A model generated the notes under the pieces. That model was not told where the DNA came from. It saw nothing but the letters and a program-made list of their open reading frames with translations, and made no database searches. From assembly GCA_001897375.1 (NCBI GenBank), contig MKSU01000017.1, positions 110,147 to 174,146 of the forward strand: a stretch of 64,000 bases of DNA. The letters are read 5' to 3'. The first letter of the stretch is position 1. Every line of letters begins with the position of its first letter. Below are positions 8,383 to 16,373 of the stretch, piece by piece. The translations under genes were made by a program, and so were the position numbers. This DNA comes from Sphingomonas sp. 67-36 (GTDB taxonomy: Bacteria; Pseudomonadota; Alphaproteobacteria; Sphingomonadales; Sphingomonadaceae).

Positions 8383-9284
8383 AGCCCGCCATCCTCCTCA
8401 AACACTTCGAAGGCCTGTTGGATCGCGTTGCGTGAAATCCGGTCGATAGCCGCGCGGCCGACAGTGCCGACCTTAGCGCGTTCCGCCGCATATTCTGCGG
8501 CTACGACTTCACGTACATAGTCCTTCATCTCTTGGAGCCGCTCCAGTCCGTCGCCCTTCGTGGGGGCTTTGGCGATGATCGATTTTCCGACATCGAGTTC
8601 AACGCGCAGGGCAACATCATATCCAAGAGTCGAGGCCGTGACCTGATCGACCTGTTGCGGTGTCAGGCTGGTGATATCGACATTCTGGTCCAGAATGTCG
8701 GATAGCGCTCTCGCTACCGAATCGCGCGTCGCCTCTGCATCCTGCGTGCCATCGAATGGTCTGATCGCATCGACGAGAGTGTCGATAAACTCCGAAGTCG
8801 ACAGTCCGACCAGGGCCTGTGGGTCGATCCCAAGTTCCTGTGGAAGAGCTTCGCCGCTCGCCAACGCGGAGAGAGCGCTGTGCAGGACACTGGCGGTCCT
8901 AGCCGAGCCAGCCATCCTGCGGGCGGCATTGCGGCTACCGCCCATGCCACTTCGCGAATAGTGGCCGAGACCACGACGCAGGTGCCTGCCGCGGTCATCG
9001 CCGCCGCTTCCGAATTTGCCGAGCGACGTCCGCACACCGCGCCAGCGGCCAGGCGTCGAGGGTTCGGGCTGCGGCTGTGGCTGAGGTTCTGGTGGCTGCG
9101 AAACCTGAGGATTGGGAGGTGGAGGGGTATGTGGCGAAGGCGACGTGGGCGGCTGCGCCGGCGCAGGCGTTGGCTGTGTCGGCTGAGGCACAGGCTGCTG
9201 AGCCGGCGGATTATCGACCCAAGGTGGCACGATTGGGATATCCGGGCCTGATCCTGGGCCGCGGCTGGAAGCGGACGTGCCCAT
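8379..9284 (-). CDS. qatB: QatB: Qat system protein with proline-rich N-terminus
   Basis: 301-residue protein. The start MGTSASSRGPGSG..IPIVPPW is the conserved QatB N-terminus. It is followed by a long low-complexity Pro/Gln segment (about residues 25-75) and a helical C-terminal domain without known catalytic motifs. QatB is required in the Qat anti-phage system but has no assigned biochemical activity. By analogy with QatC's QueC ancestry, the conserved flexible N-terminus could be a modification target; that is speculation. Its ATG shares one base with the qatA stop (TGATG at 9284) and its end overlaps qatC. Confidence 0.88.
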   Translation of the reverse strand: MGTSASSRGPGSGPDIPIVPPWVDNPPAQQPVPQPTQPTPAPAQPPTSPSPHTPPPPNPQVSQPPEPQPQPQPEPSTPGRWRGVRTSLGKFGSGGDDRGRHLRRGLGHYSRSGMGGSRNAARRMAGSARTASVLHSALSALASGEALPQELGIDPQALVGLSTSEFIDTLVDAIRPFDGTQDAEATRDSVARALSDILDQNVDITSLTPQQVDQVTASTLGYDVALRVELDVGKSIIAKAPTKGDGLERLQEMKDYVREVVAAEYAAERAKVGTVGRAAIDRISRNAIQQAFEVFEEDGGL

Positions 9285-11203
9285 CAGCCCTTCTCCTTCA
9301 TCGACTTCACGACGGCATTCTTTGTTGTAGGTGGCAGGTCACCACGCTTGTTAAAGGCGACGAGAACCTGCCGCCCCCATGGCAGCGGCGCGAGCCGCGG
9401 CACGATGGACGGTTTGATCTGGCTCGATGGCACGTCACTGAAAAAGGCGATGATCGCGCTGGCAGACGTAGGCGAGGCAGCGGCGAGAGCCTGCAACGCA
9501 TTGAGGATCGACGGGATACCCCAAGAGGTCTCCCCTCTTGCCTTTGTGATGATCTTGTCGGTTATGCGACCGATCTCTGGGTTCGACAGGCTCGCGATCT
9601 CATCGCCGACGGTCGGACTCGCAGAGTTCAACTTCAGAAGCATGTCGAGCACTTCCATCGCCTCGGAAGATAGTTCGTCGGCGCGTGAGATGATCGGGTG
9701 GCTTTCTCTGCCGACGTAGAGGGCGCCGCGCAGATCCTTATCAGCGAGTAGGGGGTCCAGCGCGAGCCAGTTCACATGAAACGCTTCGTTCCATGGTTTT
9801 TCGAGTTCGGGGGCGCTGTCGTCGCCGCGCGCACGACGCTCCATGTCACGGAGAAACGCAGCGTGGCCGTCCTCGGACTCGTTCACCGCCCGCAGCAGTT
9901 CGGCGTAGGCATCCTTGTCGCCACAGCGTTCGAACAGCAGCAGCTTGACCAGCACCTCCTCATCGACCGTCACCGACTGGATCCGTGCCATGGAACTCCG
10001 CATCGACAGGGTATTGAGGAATCGCTTGATGAGGCGCGGATTACCGCGAATCTTGGGGGAGGTTGTGAGGATCGGCGCGATGCGCTCCGCAAGCGCCAGG
10101 CGGTTCAGCAGGCCTGGCGGGCATTCCGCGTTCGGCGGACAGGTCTTGATCGTTTCGGATACGAACGTTTTGTCAACCCGCGCCCCGGTCCAGGATTGAG
10201 CAAGACGTGTGCATACGGCCTCGCGCACGCTGTCCTTAACGTCATCGCCAAGGTCCGGATCGGCATCGACGAACAGCATCATCAGATAGGCTCGGACTTC
10301 CTGCGTACCTAATGCGGGCACACGGATTGGCAGCTGGATTAGCTTGTCGAAATAGTTGGTGACTAGATCATCATCGAGCGCGGCATTCTCGAAATGCGAC
10401 CGCACTGCCTGCCGAATCATGCCTTCGTCGGCGGCGATGACGAATGCGGTGTGTTTCAGGAAGAGGAACAACCGCATTGACTCAAGCGTCGCGATTGCGG
10501 TCTTGGGCAGGCAGCGGTCCAAATCGTCGATCAGCACCACGAGTGTAACGCCAAGCTCAGTCAACGTCGCCTCTAAATCGTCGCGAAAGGCCTGGATTGC
10601 TCGGCGCGGACTATCAGGCTCTTCTTGCTCGGGCGCACTTTCAGGCTTTTTATCACCGACTAGTTCTTTCCCGCCTTCATAGGTGTCTGTCGCAAGCTTC
10701 TGGGCTTTCTTCAGGTCCGCGCCGGTGATGTCGCCGTCAAGCAAACCAGTTACGGTCCCCATTCCAGCGGCTAAAAATGGTGTAAGATGGCCGCCAGAAT
10801 AAATGTCGAGCGCTGTGGAACCTACGAGACCCAGCAGCCTCAGTTTCTTCACCCGGCCGAACAGGCTGCGGGCGTGCTTAAGCGCGGTCTCCGACAGCGA
10901 GTCCTTCTTAGCAACAGTCTGTTCGACCACGGTGGCGGCGATCGCCTCCATCAGCGCAGCACGGGCGTCATCGTAATTCTGATAGAGCCAGGCGTTGAAC
11001 TCGACGAAGCGGAATTCGACGTCTTCGTGCTTGTCGAGCGATGTGCGTAGCAGCTTCATCATCGACGATTTGCCGACACCCCAGTCACCGGAGATGCCTA
11101 CTGAGAGAGGCTCGCCTTTCGCACCGACGATCCGTTCTGCTGCGATGTCCGCGACGTGAGAGAAATTGACTAAATCACGAACAGTTTCGTTATCTGACCA
11201 CAT
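9284..11203 (-). CDS. qatA: QatA: KAP-family P-loop ATPase of the Qat system
   Basis: 639-residue KAP NTPase. Walker A is GDWGVGKSS (residues 39-47), followed by the KAP-typical NAWLY (70-74), and Walker B is LVVLIDDLDRCLP (221-233). A hydrophobic stretch at about residues 124-155 sits between the Walker motifs, where many KAP proteins have an inserted membrane segment. KAP ATPases are frequent in defence systems as sensors or assembly motors. It is the first qat gene, 86 bp after the ImmA-type protease gene on the same strand. No good ribosome site precedes the ATG, so translation or transcription from upstream is plausible. Confidence 0.92.
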   Translation of the reverse strand: MWSDNETVRDLVNFSHVADIAAERIVGAKGEPLSVGISGDWGVGKSSMMKLLRTSLDKHEDVEFRFVEFNAWLYQNYDDARAALMEAIAATVVEQTVAKKDSLSETALKHARSLFGRVKKLRLLGLVGSTALDIYSGGHLTPFLAAGMGTVTGLLDGDITGADLKKAQKLATDTYEGGKELVGDKKPESAPEQEEPDSPRRAIQAFRDDLEATLTELGVTLVVLIDDLDRCLPKTAIATLESMRLFLFLKHTAFVIAADEGMIRQAVRSHFENAALDDDLVTNYFDKLIQLPIRVPALGTQEVRAYLMMLFVDADPDLGDDVKDSVREAVCTRLAQSWTGARVDKTFVSETIKTCPPNAECPPGLLNRLALAERIAPILTTSPKIRGNPRLIKRFLNTLSMRSSMARIQSVTVDEEVLVKLLLFERCGDKDAYAELLRAVNESEDGHAAFLRDMERRARGDDSAPELEKPWNEAFHVNWLALDPLLADKDLRGALYVGRESHPIISRADELSSEAMEVLDMLLKLNSASPTVGDEIASLSNPEIGRITDKIITKARGETSWGIPSILNALQALAAASPTSASAIIAFFSDVPSSQIKPSIVPRLAPLPWGRQVLVAFNKRGDLPPTTKNAVVKSMKEKG

Positions 11204-11289
11204 TCAGGCTTACCCCACCGTTCCCCTCACGTTCCAATTTATTCTGCAGACCGTCAACCAAACACAGCACCAGATCCGATGGCTTTATT

Positions 11290-12051
11290 TCACCCGAGCA
11301 TGCCAGAATCCGTGAGGGTCAGCAGAGTCAGGATTTCTCCGCCATGCGCCTTGACCGACTGCTCGGTAAGGCGGAAGCGCGCTGCGCCCCGCTGATCGAA
11401 CCAGCTATCCGCGCCTGTCGTCTGTAAAGGCGAGCGCTCGGCATCGCCGAAAAGCACTGTAAACGCCGACGATGACGCGTCGAGATCTTCACGCGGGAAC
11501 CAATGGTCGGGAACACTGGGGCTGCGCTTAAACCAGCGTCGTCCGCCATTCCCGTGGCAGACCAACACGACCGGCCATCCTGCCAAATCGAGGCAACGTA
11601 GCGCGGTCGCCAGCCGGCTTGTCGCATAATCGTTGGCGAGTGCATCAATCGCCTCGAAGCTGGGCCGACGGTGCGCAGCGAGCGAGGGCAGGAATAGATA
11701 ACGGGGCATGAGCAGATCGGCGGCAAAGCGGTCGGCTTGGCGCTCAAGCTGACTGGCTGAGCCGGGATTGCCGATCTCGCTCGACCGGCACACCGAAGAG
11801 CGACCGCGATGGTGAGCCCAATGCCCAAGCTCGTGCCCGATCGAGAATCGTCGACGGCGTGGATCACCGCCTCGCTGGACGGTGATAATCGCGCGGTCAT
11901 TATAGCCAATGATGCGCGCCTCACAGCTTTCGAGCACGGCATCGCGCACCTTGACACCGGCTGACCACGCAATCGCCTCCAAGTCGATGTCGGCGGGTCG
12001 AGTGACGCCCAGCGAACGCAGCAAGGCTTCCGCTGGGCTGTCAGCTGTCAT
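11290..12051 (-). CDS. ImmA/IrrE-family metalloprotease
   Basis: 253-residue zinc peptidase of the ImmA/IrrE (COG2856) family. The zinc motif HELGH (H73, E74, H77) and a downstream acidic ligand region ERQADRFAADLLMP (residues 103-116) are present. Known members cleave repressors or regulators, such as ImmR in ICEBs1 and DdrO in Deinococcus, to derepress genes under stress. Its ATG overlaps the stop of the preceding 141-residue protein by four bases, so that protein or the sigma-like protein is a natural candidate substrate. It lies directly upstream of qatA. The C-terminal part (about residues 150-253) has no motif I recognise. Confidence 0.88.
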   Translation of the reverse strand: MTADSPAEALLRSLGVTRPADIDLEAIAWSAGVKVRDAVLESCEARIIGYNDRAIITVQRGGDPRRRRFSIGHELGHWAHHRGRSSVCRSSEIGNPGSASQLERQADRFAADLLMPRYLFLPSLAAHRRPSFEAIDALANDYATSRLATALRCLDLAGWPVVLVCHGNGGRRWFKRSPSVPDHWFPREDLDASSSAFTVLFGDAERSPLQTTGADSWFDQRGAARFRLTEQSVKAHGGEILTLLTLTDSGMLG

Positions 12052-12473
12052 ATGGGATTGCCCTCATCATCGATCGCACCGAGCTCCCGCAAATCGTCGA
12101 GAATAGCGTCTATCTCCTTCTCGCTGACACCCTCGCCCTTGCGCGCAGCCATCGTCAGACGACCTTTGAGCTTGGGATCGTCATTGGCGAAGCGCGTCAG
12201 CACCGCTTCGCGCCGGTCTGCACGGAGCGGCGGACGTACCACCCGCGCTTTGCGGTCGCGACTGACAGCCCTTCTCGCTGCGGCGAGCCGCGCCTGGCCG
12301 ACACGCGCAACGCCACCGGCGATCGCGCTCCGCGCGGCCGCCGCCTCCGCCTCGACATCCAAACCATCGGCAGCCAGCTCAGCGAGCAGTTCGGCGTCGC
12401 TGAGGTTCATCAAATCGTCGGCCAGTTCGTCGAGTAGTCGGTGGAGCGCAGGATCGGGCTTGTCGCCGCTCAC
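12048..12473 (-). CDS. Small conserved partner of ImmA/IrrE, unknown function
   Basis: About 141 residues, acidic and alanine-rich at the N-terminus (ALHRLLDELADDLMNLSDAELLAEL), with a basic centre (RRAVSRDRKARVVRPPLRADRR) and an acidic tail ending in EKEIDAILDDLRELGAIDDEGNP. I chose the GTG at 12473 because it forms a GTGA overlap with the upstream stop and has GGTGGA five bases before it; a GTG at 12482 would add three residues. I recall similar small proteins beside ImmA/IrrE genes. It could be an inhibitor or anti-sigma-like partner cleaved by the protease, which is inference from gene order. Confidence 0.6.
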   Translation of the reverse strand: MSGDKPDPALHRLLDELADDLMNLSDAELLAELAADGLDVEAEAAAARSAIAGGVARVGQARLAAARRAVSRDRKARVVRPPLRADRREAVLTRFANDDPKLKGRLTMAARKGEGVSEKEIDAILDDLRELGAIDDEGNPI

Positions 12474-13036
12474 GCAGTCCACCCGGCTGGATACCTCCCA
12501 TTGATCGCCCGGCGCATGCGGCGTCGAATGGTAGCATAGGCCTTATCGTCCAGGTCGTTCATGGTCATAATCTCCTCCTTCGAGTAAAATTCCAGGTCGC
12601 ACATCAGCATCAGCAACGCCTGCTCGTCGTCCGCGAACAAAGCTTCGAGAGCCATGATACGCTCCGACATGTCCTCTGCGGCCAACAGGCGCGTTTCAGC
12701 GTCGGGATCAGGATCAACGGGAACGACGAGCAGCCGCCCGTCGGTGCCTGTGGCATCGAGCGAAACCGTCTCCTTGACGCGACCGGTGGAACCGCGTGCC
12801 GCCGAGGCGATGCTGCGCATCGCTCCGATCAGGAACGGCACCAGCGCCATCGTCCGCGGGCAGACACGCGCGCCGGACAGTATCGCGGCAACGGCCTCGC
12901 CGATCAGGTCGTCGGCCTCGCATGCGAGACCGAGAGCGTAGATACGGCCGGTGCGGCGCAAACGGGCGAGATCGATGGCAGCGAGACCATCGAGTGCCGC
13001 GCGGATTTCGTCAGGGTCGAATGCGTCGCGGTTCAC
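12470..13036 (-). CDS. Sigma-70-like protein (divergent, region 2 and region 4 like)
   Basis: About 188 residues. The segment RTGRIYALGLACEADDLIGEAVAAIL followed by PFLIGAMRSIASAARG looks like sigma region 2 (compare 'ADDL..EA'). The C-terminal part, from ALFADDEQALLMLMCDLEFYSKEEI to KAYATIRRRMRRAI, looks like region 4. Similar proteins are often annotated as sigma-70 family. The start is uncertain: the longest frame opens at a TTG (13093) without a ribosome site, whereas the GTG at 13036 has GGGAG four bases upstream. It heads a co-directional block: sigma-like, small protein, ImmA protease, qatABCD. A regulatory role for that block is inferred. Confidence 0.6.
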   Translation of the reverse strand: MNRDAFDPDEIRAALDGLAAIDLARLRRTGRIYALGLACEADDLIGEAVAAILSGARVCPRTMALVPFLIGAMRSIASAARGSTGRVKETVSLDATGTDGRLLVVPVDPDPDAETRLLAAEDMSERIMALEALFADDEQALLMLMCDLEFYSKEEIMTMNDLDDKAYATIRRRMRRAINGRYPAGWTA

Positions 13037-13226
13037 GTCACTCCCAAGGGCTGCCTTTGGACGTAGGCTGACTCTGTGCGCCGCCTCGGACAAGCAGACA
13101 AAATATTCTTCAGATGTCCGCGAGAGTTGCCGCGCTCAGCCTACTCCCTTGAGCGCCAATCATGGGGTTCGGGAGCGGTGTCGCAAGCCGGCTTACCCAA
13201 TAGCGCGGGGAAGGAGGAAGACGAAC

Positions 13227-13448
13227 ATGGGCAAGAACCAGCATGTGGTACCGCACGAAGGCGGCTGGGCGGTTCGCGGAGCGGGCAACGAGCGCGCGAC
13301 GTCGGTGCACGAGACTCAGGCTGCAGCGATCGAGGCGGCACGCGGAATCGCGCAGAACCAGCACAGCGAGCTGCTGATCCATGGCCGCAATGGTCAGATC
13401 CGCGAGCGCGACAGCTTTGGCGGCGATCCCTTCCCGCCGCGCGGCTGA
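13227..13448 (+). CDS. DUF2188-type small protein
   Basis: 73-residue protein beginning MGKNQHVVPHEGGWAVRGAGN, with the DUF2188 pattern: an N-terminal 'VVPH..GWAVR' strand pair, a helix (ATSVHETQAAAIEAARGIAQ) and 'ELLIHGRNGQIRERDSFG'. The function of DUF2188 is unknown; it is common in accessory regions and often paired with another small orphan protein, as here. A strong ribosome site (GGAGG, 13213-13217) precedes the ATG by nine bases. It is transcribed divergently from the sigma-like gene, about 190 bp away. Confidence 0.85.
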   Translation: MGKNQHVVPHEGGWAVRGAGNERATSVHETQAAAIEAARGIAQNQHSELLIHGRNGQIRERDSFGGDPFPPRG

Positions 13449-13499
13449 ACAACCCTGGGGGCCGCGCACCCGCGCGGCCCCAACCGTAAGAAGAGCATC

Positions 13500-13712
13500 A
13501 TGGCAAAAGGCAGAAGTGGCGGCTCGTTCCGCAGTGCGATCAGCGGGCGCTTCGTAACGGCAAAGCACGGCAAGGCATCGCCGCGCACGACCGTCTTCGA
13601 GCGGTCGGGCGGCGGCAGCACAGGCGGCACCTACCGGAGCGCGATCAGCGGCCGGTTTGTGACGACTGCGCATGGCAAGCGTAGCCCTAACACCACGATC
13701 AAGGACAGCTGA
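13500..13712 (+). CDS. Small tandem-repeat protein (RSAISGRFVT repeats)
   Basis: 70-residue basic protein made of two copies of one unit: SFRSAISGRFVTAKHGKASPRTTV and TYRSAISGRFVTTAHGKRSPNTTI, separated by a glycine-serine linker (ERSGGGSTGG). I recall similar RSA(I/K)TGR(F/Y)V repeat proteins as widespread orphans, sometimes mis-annotated as transporters. It has no membrane segment and no known function. It lies 51 bp after the DUF2188 gene, likely in the same transcript, and is followed by a strong hairpin. Confidence 0.8.
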   Translation: MAKGRSGGSFRSAISGRFVTAKHGKASPRTTVFERSGGGSTGGTYRSAISGRFVTTAHGKRSPNTTIKDS

Positions 13713-13742
13713 AGGAAGGCGGTCGGCAACGGCCGCCTTCCT
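13713..13742 (+). terminator. Hairpin after the tandem-repeat protein gene
   Basis: AGGAAGGCGG (13713-13722) pairs perfectly with CCGCCTTCCT (13733-13742) around a 10-nt loop, starting one base after the stop codon at 13712. The T-run is weak. Its position suggests it ends the two-gene DUF2188/repeat-protein transcript. The rest of the gap to 13959 shows nothing else I can name. Confidence 0.6.
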
Positions 13743-13959
13743 GTCACCTACGAATCCTATCTTCTTTTTACCACTGGCAGCTTTTGGGAACGCCGAAAGC
13801 GGCCGTGAACGGCGACAATTGAGGCGCAATCCAGACCAGCCGCTGCCTCCCCATTGCTGCTGCAGGCGGTGGTAGACCGCCTCGACGCAAGCCATCCCCG
13901 AGCCTCAAGCAAATGGCACGACCCATTTCACCTTCCAGGCCGTATCGCTATCAAATGTC

Positions 13960-14859
13960 ATGGCATTCGGCGTTTTCATTCACCGATCTGATTCGATCTA
14001 CGACGATACGCCAGCCGAGCGATATCAGTTTCCTAGGCAGTATCTGGAGCGGGCAAAGGCCTGCGTCGGCGACTGGATCGTCTACTACGAACCTCGAAAA
14101 GTACTCGGTACCAAGGGCTACTACGCCGTTGCCAAGGTCGAACGCGTCATTCCCGATCCTTCGACACCCGACATGTATCTCGCGCTGATTGAGCCGGGGA
14201 GTTATCTGGACTTTGCAACGCCGGTCCCGTTCGCTGACGAAAGCGGCCCGATCGAACGCGGCGTACTCAATGATGTGGGGCGTATTTCAGGTCGAGCACA
14301 AGCCGCTGTCCGAGGTCTGTCGCCGAGTGACTTTGACCGGATTATTGACGCCGGTCTCGCCGACGAAAATCCCCTTCTGCCGCGAACCGGCAGCGCGACC
14401 GCAGACCACTCACTACGCGAAGAGCGCACGCCCTTCGTTTTTGATGAAGCGCGAGAGCGTGTCGCGACACTCGTATCAAGGGTTGTTCGTGACCGCGTTT
14501 TCCGGCGGATCGTCCTGCGCGCATATGATGAACGCTGCGCCGTCACCGGTTTAAAGCTGATCAACGGTGGCGGGCGAGCAGAAGTCGAGGCAGCGCATAT
14601 TCGCCCGGTTGAGGCTAACGGTCCCGACATCGTCAGCAACGGTCTCGCGCTGTCCGGAACAGCCCATTGGATGTTTGATCGCGGACTGATCGGGCTTGAT
14701 GATGATCTTCAGATTCTGGTGTCGCGACAGGCAAACGATCAGGACGGCATCCGCGGTATCATCAACAATCGCGGGCGCTTGCTTATGCCGGTGCGGGAGG
14801 CCGATCGCCCCCACCAGCAATTCGTTCGGTGGCACCGGGAGCATTGTTTCAAACATTGA
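13960..14859 (+). CDS. HNH endonuclease with N-terminal PUA/EVE-like domain
   Basis: 299-residue protein. Residues 1-95 (MAFGVFIHRSDSIYDDTPAERY..GDWIVYYEPRKV..GYYAVAKVERV) look like a PUA/EVE-type domain; some members of that superfamily read modified bases. The C-terminal part holds an HNH/McrA-like nuclease: RCAVTG, then EAAHI, then SNGLAL, then HWMFDRGLI (about residues 188-240). This layout is expected for a modification-dependent (type IV) restriction enzyme. No methyltransferase is nearby, which fits. The start lacks a clear ribosome site. The restriction role is inferred from domains and from the defence setting. Confidence 0.75.
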   Translation: MAFGVFIHRSDSIYDDTPAERYQFPRQYLERAKACVGDWIVYYEPRKVLGTKGYYAVAKVERVIPDPSTPDMYLALIEPGSYLDFATPVPFADESGPIERGVLNDVGRISGRAQAAVRGLSPSDFDRIIDAGLADENPLLPRTGSATADHSLREERTPFVFDEARERVATLVSRVVRDRVFRRIVLRAYDERCAVTGLKLINGGGRAEVEAAHIRPVEANGPDIVSNGLALSGTAHWMFDRGLIGLDDDLQILVSRQANDQDGIRGIINNRGRLLMPVREADRPHQQFVRWHREHCFKH

Positions 14860-14868
14860 AGATCCCGC

Positions 14869-15015
14869 CTATTGGGGCAGGGAATAGCTTGTACTGCGAC
14901 CGCCAGCGCCATCCTTGCGAAGGACCCCGCGATCCACCAGGTCATTGATGTCGCGCGCAGCCGTATGCGTTTGGTAATCTGAGTCGGTTGGCAAAGTGAG
15001 GCTTTGGATGCCTGG
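14869..15015 (-). pseudogene. Fragment of a winged-helix protein C-terminus (Fic-type tail)
   Basis: On the minus strand a frame ends at 14869 with ..HTAARDINDLVDRGVLRKD followed by GAGGRSTSYSLPQ-stop. This is the typical end of a winged helix-turn-helix of the kind found at the C-terminus of Fic proteins and related regulators. No start codon with a matching N-terminal domain precedes it, and the upstream side runs into the next gene's promoter region, so it appears to be a decayed remnant. The remaining bases to 15084 hold nothing else recognisable. Confidence 0.45.
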
Positions 15016-15084
15016 CATGCTTCCGTCATGTCATAAATCACGAATACATGAAGCCTCGTCGAGGGCACTACCGAGGTCTAATCA

Positions 15085-16326
15085 ATGTCGAGGGTGTTTA
15101 CCCGGGAGGAATTCTACGATCTGGTGTGGTCGAAACCCATGACCCACTTGGCGAAGGAGTTCGCGCTCTCAGACGTTGCCCTCCACAAGATCTGCAAGAA
15201 GCACGACATCCCGAACCCGCCGCTGGGATGGTGGGCGAAGAAGGCCGCGGGCAAGACGGTCAAGCAAACTCCGCTGCCAAAAGCGAAGGCTGGGACATCG
15301 GACAGAATTACGATCGCGGCTGGCGAACTTCGGCCCGAGCCCGAGTTGATCGCGACCGCACGTGAGAACGCACGACTGCTCGCATCGTCCATCGACGCGG
15401 AGGCGATCTTGCCACCAAACCCGATGGTCGATCGGACGATCTCCCAGCTCCGCAAGGCGAAGCCTTCGCCGATCAACGGGCTCGTCACAGTCGAAGGGTT
15501 GAACGTGGTCAAGGTCAACGTCGCGCCGGCCTCGATCGACCGCCTGGAACTAGCGCTCGGCCGTATCGCGGGGGCAGCGGAAGCGCTGGGGATCAAGCTG
15601 GTACGAGGCGAGAAGTCCGCGAGCTTCCAATGCGAGGGTGAGACGATCGGCTTTTCGATCAGCGAAGGTGTTCGACGCGAAAAGCATGTACCGACCGAAA
15701 AGGAGCTCGCCGAGCAGGAGGCAGCCCGAAAGCGCCGAGCCCGCCGCTGGAACAACCCCGGCAGCTGGGATGACGACGATTTCAGCTTCTCATCCTTGCG
15801 CGGTCCCGAATGGGACTATCATCCGACCGGTCAACTCGTGTTCGAACTGGAGCACTCCTATCTGCTGGGCGGCAGCCCACGGCGTTCCTTCAAGGATGCG
15901 AAGGTTCAGCGGATCGAGAACATGGCTAGCGACATCGCAGTCGGCATCGCGGTGCTGGCGGCGGCGAAGAAGGACGATCAGGTAAAGCGCGAGGAACAGG
16001 CACGGCAACGCGAGGAGGAGCGGCGATTGCGCGAGCTCGCCCTTCGCAGGGACCATATCGCCGAGCGCCGCGGCAAAGCACTGGACGAGGTGCTCGAAGA
16101 GATGGCCTCGCTCGATCGACTGAGGAGGCTGGTCGCGAATTTGCGTGGTGAGGAAATGTCGGGAAGTACCGGCCGCGTCGCCGAATTCCTCGGACTGGCC
16201 GAGCGTCGGCTGGCATCACGCGAAGCGGCGCTTTCGACCGATGGACTCGAGCAGCGGTTCGAGAAACAGAAGCTGTTTGGCGACGACGATGATCACGCCT
16301 TTCGGCCGCCCTATGGCTACTATTGA
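15085..16326 (+). CDS. Unknown island protein with N-terminal HTH-like segment and coiled coil
   Basis: 413 residues; I do not recognise a named family. The N-terminus (MSRVFTREEFYDLVWSKPMT, then HLAKEFALSDVALHKICKKHDIP) reads like a DNA-binding helix-turn-helix followed by 'NPPLGWWAKK'. Residues about 290-350 are a highly charged coiled coil (REEQARQREEERRLRELALRR). There is no signal peptide or membrane segment. A ribosome site (GAGG, 15071-15074) precedes the ATG by about eight bases. It is convergent with the Fic gene. I recall similar 'FTREEFYDLVWSKP' proteins from mobile elements but know no function. Confidence 0.7.
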   Translation: MSRVFTREEFYDLVWSKPMTHLAKEFALSDVALHKICKKHDIPNPPLGWWAKKAAGKTVKQTPLPKAKAGTSDRITIAAGELRPEPELIATARENARLLASSIDAEAILPPNPMVDRTISQLRKAKPSPINGLVTVEGLNVVKVNVAPASIDRLELALGRIAGAAEALGIKLVRGEKSASFQCEGETIGFSISEGVRREKHVPTEKELAEQEAARKRRARRWNNPGSWDDDDFSFSSLRGPEWDYHPTGQLVFELEHSYLLGGSPRRSFKDAKVQRIENMASDIAVGIAVLAAAKKDDQVKREEQARQREEERRLRELALRRDHIAERRGKALDEVLEEMASLDRLRRLVANLRGEEMSGSTGRVAEFLGLAERRLASREAALSTDGLEQRFEKQKLFGDDDDHAFRPPYGYY

Positions 16327-16373
16327 ACGATTGTTGGAAGAACACGAACCGTTTCCGTCCACCGACGGCCAAC

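Noticed and set aside
13110-13895. 261-codon minus-strand frame over the DUF2188 and repeat-protein genes
   Set aside because: Both plus-strand genes have better ribosome sites and recognisable families; the minus frame has no motif.
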